In this document: positions 60,153-64,000 of the stretch, piece after piece
How the letters are laid out: every line of letters begins with the position of its first letter
Numbering within the stretch: position 1 is the stretch's first letter
Assembly (NCBI RefSeq): GCF_008868005.1
Contig: NZ_WAAO01000001.1
Span: forward strand, 930,001 to 994,000
Direction: 5' to 3'
DNA length: 64,000 bases
From: Microbacterium algeriense
Lineage (GTDB): Bacteria; Actinomycetota; Actinomycetes; Actinomycetales; Microbacteriaceae
The notes under the pieces: model-generated
Databases searched by the model: none
Told to the model about the DNA's origin: nothing
Seen by the model: only the letters and a program-made list of their open reading frames with translations
Translations under genes and position numbers: made by a program

Positions 60153-61073
60153 ATGACGGGCTGGCTCGTGACCGGGGGCACCGGGCTTCTCGGAGCCAAC
60201 GCGCTGATCGACCTGCGGCAGGGCGTGCGCGCGGTCGGCGCCGCGCGGAATGTCCCGGAAGATGCCGACGCCGTCGGAGAATTCGTTCGCGTCGACCTCT
60301 CATCCCCCGCCGATCGCCGCGGACTCGTGGCCAGGACCGGCGTCGACCATGTCCTGCACACGGCCGCGATCGCGACGATCGAAGGCTGCGAGGCGGACCC
60401 CGACGCCGCCTACGAGCTCAATGTGCGAGCGTCCGAGGATCTCGCCGCCCAGGCCTATTCGGAAGGAGCGCGATTCCTCTTCATCTCCACCGATGCCGTC
60501 TTCGACGGCCGCGATGGCGAGTACACCGAGAGCGACCCGACGAGTCCCATCTCGGAGTACGGACGCGGGAAGGTCGAAGCGGAGAAGCGGGTGCTCGACG
60601 CCAACCCCGACGCCATCGTGGCGCGGGTCAACTTCTATGGCTGGAGCCCCACGGGCACGCGCAGCCTCGCGGAGTTTTTCTTCAACCGCCTGTCCAGCGG
60701 CGCCGATGTGGGAGGCTTCACCGATGTGCGGGTCAGCACGACCTATGTCGGCCACCTGGTGACCGCCCTGCGGGAGCTCGCCGCGACCGACGCGGCGGGC
60801 ATCTTCCACGTCGCGGCCGCGGACGGCGTCTCCAAGTACGACTTCGGCCGTGCCCTCGCCGAGTGCTTCGGGTTCGATCCGGCCAGGGTGAACCCGGTCC
60901 TCTCGACAGATGTGCTCGCGGCGCCCCGCGGCGCCGACCTACGGCTCCGGACCGACCGCCTGCGAGCGGCGCTCGGCCGCGATCTGCCCGCCTCGACCGA
61001 CGGCCTGCTCTCTCTGCGGGCCGATCGGGACGCGGGGCGCCCCCAGACACTCAAGAACTTCGACCACAGCTAG
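60153..61073 (+). CDS. RmlD-like NAD(P)-dependent sugar reductase (extended SDR)
   Basis: A 306-aa protein. Rossmann motif WLVTGGTGLLGANAL, FLFISTDAVFDG and the catalytic YGRGKVEAEK (Tyr-X3-Lys). The pattern is that of dTDP-4-dehydrorhamnose reductase-type enzymes. It probably makes or reduces a precursor of the sugar used by the NeuB encoded 7 bp downstream, or another unit of the glycan. ATG 60153 with GAGGAG 6 nt upstream; a TAATCT box lies at 60062. Confidence 0.82.
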   Translation: MTGWLVTGGTGLLGANALIDLRQGVRAVGAARNVPEDADAVGEFVRVDLSSPADRRGLVARTGVDHVLHTAAIATIEGCEADPDAAYELNVRASEDLAAQAYSEGARFLFISTDAVFDGRDGEYTESDPTSPISEYGRGKVEAEKRVLDANPDAIVARVNFYGWSPTGTRSLAEFFFNRLSSGADVGGFTDVRVSTTYVGHLVTALRELAATDAAGIFHVAAADGVSKYDFGRALAECFGFDPARVNPVLSTDVLAAPRGADLRLRTDRLRAALGRDLPASTDGLLSLRADRDAGRPQTLKNFDHS

Positions 61074-61080
61074 GAGCCTC

Positions 61081-62154
61081 ATGGAATTCTCGATCGCCGA
61101 TCGCCGGATCGGGCCGGACCAGCCGACGTACTTCATCGCCGACATCGCGGCGAGCCACGACGGTGAACTGGATCGCGCTCTCGAGCTCATCCGCCTCGCG
61201 GCCGAGGCCGGAGCCGACGCCGCGAAGTTCCAGAACTTCACGGCTCCCGAGATCGTCTCCGACCGCGGCTTCGCGGAGCTCGGCGGCAAGCTCGGCCACC
61301 AATCGGCATGGACGAAACCCGTGACGCAGGTCTACGGCGAAGCGTCGATCCCGTACGACTGGACGCCGCATCTCAAGGCCGCTTGCGACGAAGCGGGCAT
61401 TCACTACTTCTCCTCGGCCTACGACTTCGCCGCGATCGACATGCTCGAACCCCATGTGCCCGCGTACAAGATCGGCAGCGGGGACGTGACGTGGCTGGAG
61501 GCGATCGAGTACACGGCCGCGAAGGGCAAGCCGATGCTGGTCGCGACCGGTGCCTCATCGATCCAGGACGTGGTCGCGGCTGTCGACGCCGTGCATCGTC
61601 ATACCGACGAGCTCGTGCTCATGCAGTGCAATACGAACTACACCGGGAGCGAGGACAATTTCCGGTATATCTCGCTGGAGGTGCTGCGCAGCTACGCCGT
61701 CATGTTCCCGAACGTGGTGCTCGGCCTGTCCGATCACACGCCAGGGCACGCCACGACGCTCGGAGCCATCGCAATGGGCGCGCGCGTCATCGAGAAGCAC
61801 TTCACCGACGACACCGGACGCGAGGGCCCTGATCACGGCTTCTCGATGGACCCCGTGACCTGGCGGGAGATGGTCGATCGGGCCCGCGAGCTCGAGGCGT
61901 CATTCGGTCAGCCGGTCAAGCGCATCGAGGAGAACGAGACCGAGACGGTGATCGTCCAGCGTCGGGCGGTCCGCTCGCGCCGACCCATCGCCGCCGGCGA
62001 GGTCATCACCCGTGAGGACCTCGCGGTGCTTCGGCCCGCCTCACCTCACCTCGTCCCGGCGAACGAGCTCTCCCGTGTGGTGGGCGCTCGCGCCACGCGT
62101 GACCTGGAGGCCGACGAGGGAATCGCCTGGAACGACTTCACTCCGGCGTCCTGA
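61081..62154 (+). CDS. neuB: NeuB-family nonulosonate synthase with SAF domain (SpsE-like)
   Basis: A 357-aa enzyme that joins phosphoenolpyruvate to an N-acyl-amino sugar or related hexose. TIM barrel at 1-285: ADIAASHDGELDRALELIRL, AAKFQNFTAPEI, VPAYKIGSGDVTW, LVATGASSIQ, QCNTNYTG, GLSDHTPGH and EKHFTDD (metal His residues in the last two). The C-terminal SAF/antifreeze-like domain (about 290-357, SRRPIAAGEVITREDLAVL) is present, unlike the copy at 10003. With the SpsF-like gene two positions on, it recalls the B. subtilis spsE/spsF pair. Starts at ATG 61081; overlaps the next gene by 1 bp (TGATG). Confidence 0.92.
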   Translation: MEFSIADRRIGPDQPTYFIADIAASHDGELDRALELIRLAAEAGADAAKFQNFTAPEIVSDRGFAELGGKLGHQSAWTKPVTQVYGEASIPYDWTPHLKAACDEAGIHYFSSAYDFAAIDMLEPHVPAYKIGSGDVTWLEAIEYTAAKGKPMLVATGASSIQDVVAAVDAVHRHTDELVLMQCNTNYTGSEDNFRYISLEVLRSYAVMFPNVVLGLSDHTPGHATTLGAIAMGARVIEKHFTDDTGREGPDHGFSMDPVTWREMVDRARELEASFGQPVKRIEENETETVIVQRRAVRSRRPIAAGEVITREDLAVLRPASPHLVPANELSRVVGARATRDLEADEGIAWNDFTPAS

Positions 62155-63188
62155 TGCGCGTGCTGTACGTGTCCGGTACGGACGGGGTGCACGACCGCCG
62201 GATGATCGATGCTTGGGCTGACCACGGCGTCGATGTGTCGGCCCTGGTTCTCGACCCCGCCGCACCCGATGTCGGCCTCTTCGCGACGACGGCCGAACGG
62301 TTCCAGCCGGACGTCGTGCACGCCGGTCCGGTGCCCACGATCGCGTTCGTTGTCGCGCAGGCGTGGTCCGGACCGCTGATCGCGATGTCCTGGGGGTTCG
62401 ACCTCATGGCCGATGTCGAGGCGGATGACGCGATGCGGGACCGAGCGTCGGCGGTGCTCGCTCGCGCCGATGTCGTGATCGTCGACAACGACGCCGTGTA
62501 TGAGCGCGCGCGGTCGCTGGGTGCGGCGGACGCGGCGATCGTCCGATTCCCCTGGGGGATCGACCACCAGCGGTTCCGCCCCGAGGGAGGCGATCTGCGG
62601 GCCGAGTTCGGCATCGACGGTGCGGCGACCTGCATCGTCAGCGTTCGTCGGCATGAGGCGCTCTACGACGTCGAGACGCTCGTGCGCGCCTTCGAGGGCG
62701 TCCGGTCGACCCTTCGCGAGGGAGTGCTCCTCCTTGCAGGTGGGGGCAGCCGCACCCACGTGCTGCGCGCAATGGTCGAGGACGCGGGTGCGTCGGACGC
62801 GGTGATCTTCCTGGGCGAGCTGGAGGGGGAGCAGCTCGCTTCGCTGTACCGCACGGCCGACGTCTACGTCAGCACGTCGACGGTCGACGGCAGCTCGATC
62901 TCGCTGCTGGAGGCGATGGCGAGCGGCGCCGTCCCCGTCGTCACCGACATTCCAGGGAATCGCCAATGGGTTCCCGAGGGCGTCGGCGTGAGATTCCCTG
63001 TCGGAGACCACGAGCAACTGGGAGCGGTGCTGCTCGAACTCGAGGCAGACCCCGCCCGACGCGCACGGATGGGGGAGGCAGCGGCACGTCTGGCACAGGA
63101 GCACGCCGACTGGCGGGACGGCGCTCGCCGTCTGCGCGGGGCCGCTGATCTCGCGGTGGCGCGGCACGCGCGAAGGGCCGTCTCGTGA
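62154..63188 (+). CDS. Family 4 glycosyltransferase
   Basis: A 344-aa GT-B retaining enzyme. N-terminal MRVLYVSGTDGVHDRRM; the C-terminal donor site has VRFPWGIDHQRFRPEG, VSVRRHEALYDVETLVRAF, and the E-X7-E motif SISLLEAMASGAVPVV (about residue 243). It uses a nucleotide sugar to extend the glycan; the linkage is retained as in all GT4 enzymes. It overlaps neuB by 1 bp and the spsF-like gene by 4 bp, so the three form one translation-coupled unit. Confidence 0.88.
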   Translation: MRVLYVSGTDGVHDRRMIDAWADHGVDVSALVLDPAAPDVGLFATTAERFQPDVVHAGPVPTIAFVVAQAWSGPLIAMSWGFDLMADVEADDAMRDRASAVLARADVVIVDNDAVYERARSLGAADAAIVRFPWGIDHQRFRPEGGDLRAEFGIDGAATCIVSVRRHEALYDVETLVRAFEGVRSTLREGVLLLAGGGSRTHVLRAMVEDAGASDAVIFLGELEGEQLASLYRTADVYVSTSTVDGSSISLLEAMASGAVPVVTDIPGNRQWVPEGVGVRFPVGDHEQLGAVLLELEADPARRARMGEAAARLAQEHADWRDGARRLRGAADLAVARHARRAVS

Positions 63189-63952
63189 TCCTCGGGGTGG
63201 TGCAGGCGCGGATGGGGTCGTCGCGGCTGCCGGGAAAGGTCATGGCCGATCTCGGCGGCCGCCCCGTGATCGATCGTGTCGTCAGTCGGCTGAGGGCATC
63301 CGCCCTGGTGGACGAGGTCGTGATCGCGACGTCGACGGCTCCAGCGGACGACGCGCTGGAGGTGTGGGCCCGGAGTTCGGGCACAAGGGTCATCCGAGGA
63401 GACGAGTTCGACGTGCTCGATCGCTTCCACTCCGCTTTGGCCGAGTTCCCCCAGGCTGAGCACCTCGTGCGGGTCACCGGCGACTGTCCCCTCATCGACC
63501 CTGCGCTGGTCGATGAGGTCGTTCGACTCCACCTCGGCACCGGCGCGGACTTCTCGGCGAATCGGCTTCCACCGCCGGCGCGGAGGACGACGCCCGTGGG
63601 GCTGGACGTGGAGGTGGCGCGCCGCGAGGCCCTCGAGACCGCGTGGCGCGCCGCGCGGGAACCAGCGGACCGCGAGCACGTGATGCCGTTCCTGTATCGG
63701 GAGCCCGGACGCTTCCGGGTCAGCGTCTCGGACATGGAAGAGGATCTCTCCGGCTACCGATGGACCGTGGACACGCCGGAGGACCTGGAGGCTGTGCGGG
63801 CGATCTGGGCGCACCTCGACGGCCCTCTGGCCGGCTGGGCGGAGGTGCTCGCCGTGGTGCGGGAGCATCCGGAGATCAGCGAGCTGAACGCTCAGGTCGC
63901 GCAGAAGCACGTCGATGTCGTCGACGAGCGCTGGAGGGGTGGCGTCGGCTGA
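63185..63952 (+). CDS. spsF: SpsF-like cytidylyltransferase
   Basis: A 255-aa nucleotidyltransferase of the SpsF/KdsB/NeuA type. CTP motif GVVQARMGSSRLPGKVM at the N terminus; VRVTGDCPLIDPALVDEVV (Mg-binding Asp) and RWTVDTPEDLEAVRAIW are SpsF marks. It should activate the NeuB product or a related sugar with CMP. GTG 63185 overlaps the GT4 stop by 4 bp. It is the last complete gene of the locus. Confidence 0.88.
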   Translation: MILGVVQARMGSSRLPGKVMADLGGRPVIDRVVSRLRASALVDEVVIATSTAPADDALEVWARSSGTRVIRGDEFDVLDRFHSALAEFPQAEHLVRVTGDCPLIDPALVDEVVRLHLGTGADFSANRLPPPARRTTPVGLDVEVARREALETAWRAAREPADREHVMPFLYREPGRFRVSVSDMEEDLSGYRWTVDTPEDLEAVRAIWAHLDGPLAGWAEVLAVVREHPEISELNAQVAQKHVDVVDERWRGGVG

Positions 63953-63965
63953 GAAGGCCGCCGGG

Positions 63966-64000
63966 TCAGAGCCCGTTCCGGATGATCTCCGCGATCTCCT
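63966..64000 (-). CDS. C-terminal end of an unidentified minus-strand gene
   Basis: A stop (TGA, complement of 63966-63968) is preceded by an in-frame peptide EIAEIIRNGL that runs off the right edge. The short amphipathic end and the gap of 13 bp after the SpsF-like gene suggest a real convergent gene of the glycan locus, but ten residues are too few to identify it. Confidence 0.4.
   Translation of the reverse strand, partial: EIAEIIRNGL

Overview
The window is 64 kb of high-GC DNA from a Gram-positive actinobacterium, most probably of the family Microbacteriaceae (Microbacterium-like). This rests on the str operon, on menaquinone (not ubiquinone) biosynthesis, on families I recognise from that group (DUF4229 beside menA, a short DUF7882-type protein, DUF6716 and DUF6421 proteins), and on the very frequent leaderless promoter layout TANNNT + 6-7 nt + ATG/GTG. 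The assignment is from memory of families, not from a search.

Layout. 1-5 kb: DUF6421 gene and divergent Lrp regulator, ArsR-type regulator divergent from a cupin, menA and DUF4229 around a block of inverted repeats. 5-12.3 kb: a hypothetical protein, a non-coding stretch able to fold into four tandem hairpins, and then a five-gene surface-glycan locus (GT2, polysialyltransferase-like, CMP-nonulosonate synthetase fused to a phosphatase, short NeuB, DUF6716 glycosyltransferase). 12.3-21.2 kb: SDR, a Drr-type ABC exporter with divergent YafY/WYL regulator, a tRNA-like sequence, arfB, TetR/MFS efflux pair, nucleotidyltransferase, and hipBA toxin-antitoxin. 21.3-35.3 kb: MprF-like protein with a rhomboid-like N terminus, phosphatase, DsbA-like protein, a menaquinone block (menD, menF, menG, polyprenyl diphosphate synthase) with PPK2, a ferredoxin reductase, a hydrolase and a GntR regulator. 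35.9-45.2 kb: small proteins, yajQ, NUDIX, a MalEFG-type sugar importer and membrane proteins of unknown function. 45.3-49.9 kb: rpsL-rpsG-fusA-tuf. 50-64 kb: VanZ-like protein and a second, larger surface-polysaccharide locus (membrane-anchored glycosidase, polysialyltransferase-like enzyme, Wzy-like/GH99-like fusion, Wzx flippase, three glycosyltransferases, SDR, NeuB with SAF domain, SpsF), cut by the right edge.

How the parts work together. The two glycan loci both encode a NeuB-type nonulosonate synthase and a CMP-activating cytidylyltransferase, but of different architecture. The first has a 290-residue NeuB without SAF domain and a NeuA fused to a HAD phosphatase with all four motifs present; no epimerase or acyltransferase is nearby. 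That set would suffice for a Kdn-type sugar (sugar phosphate + PEP, dephosphorylation, CMP activation), polymerised by the two polysialyltransferase-like enzymes. This fits the Kdn-containing teichulosonic acids known from actinobacterial walls, but the product is inferred. The second resembles the SpsE/SpsF pair, within what looks like a Wzx/Wzy-dependent pathway.

The non-coding parts are informative. Perfect palindromes lie between divergent regulator/target pairs (lrp, arsR-cupin, yafY-drrAB). Three TATCCGGAA-type repeats sit at exact 27-bp steps before hipBA. A Microbacteriaceae-type REP motif occurs in two str-operon gaps and, in frame, inside the DUF6421 gene. Two 83-bp inverted-repeat units follow menA and a 17/19-bp tandem array lies at 44.3 kb.
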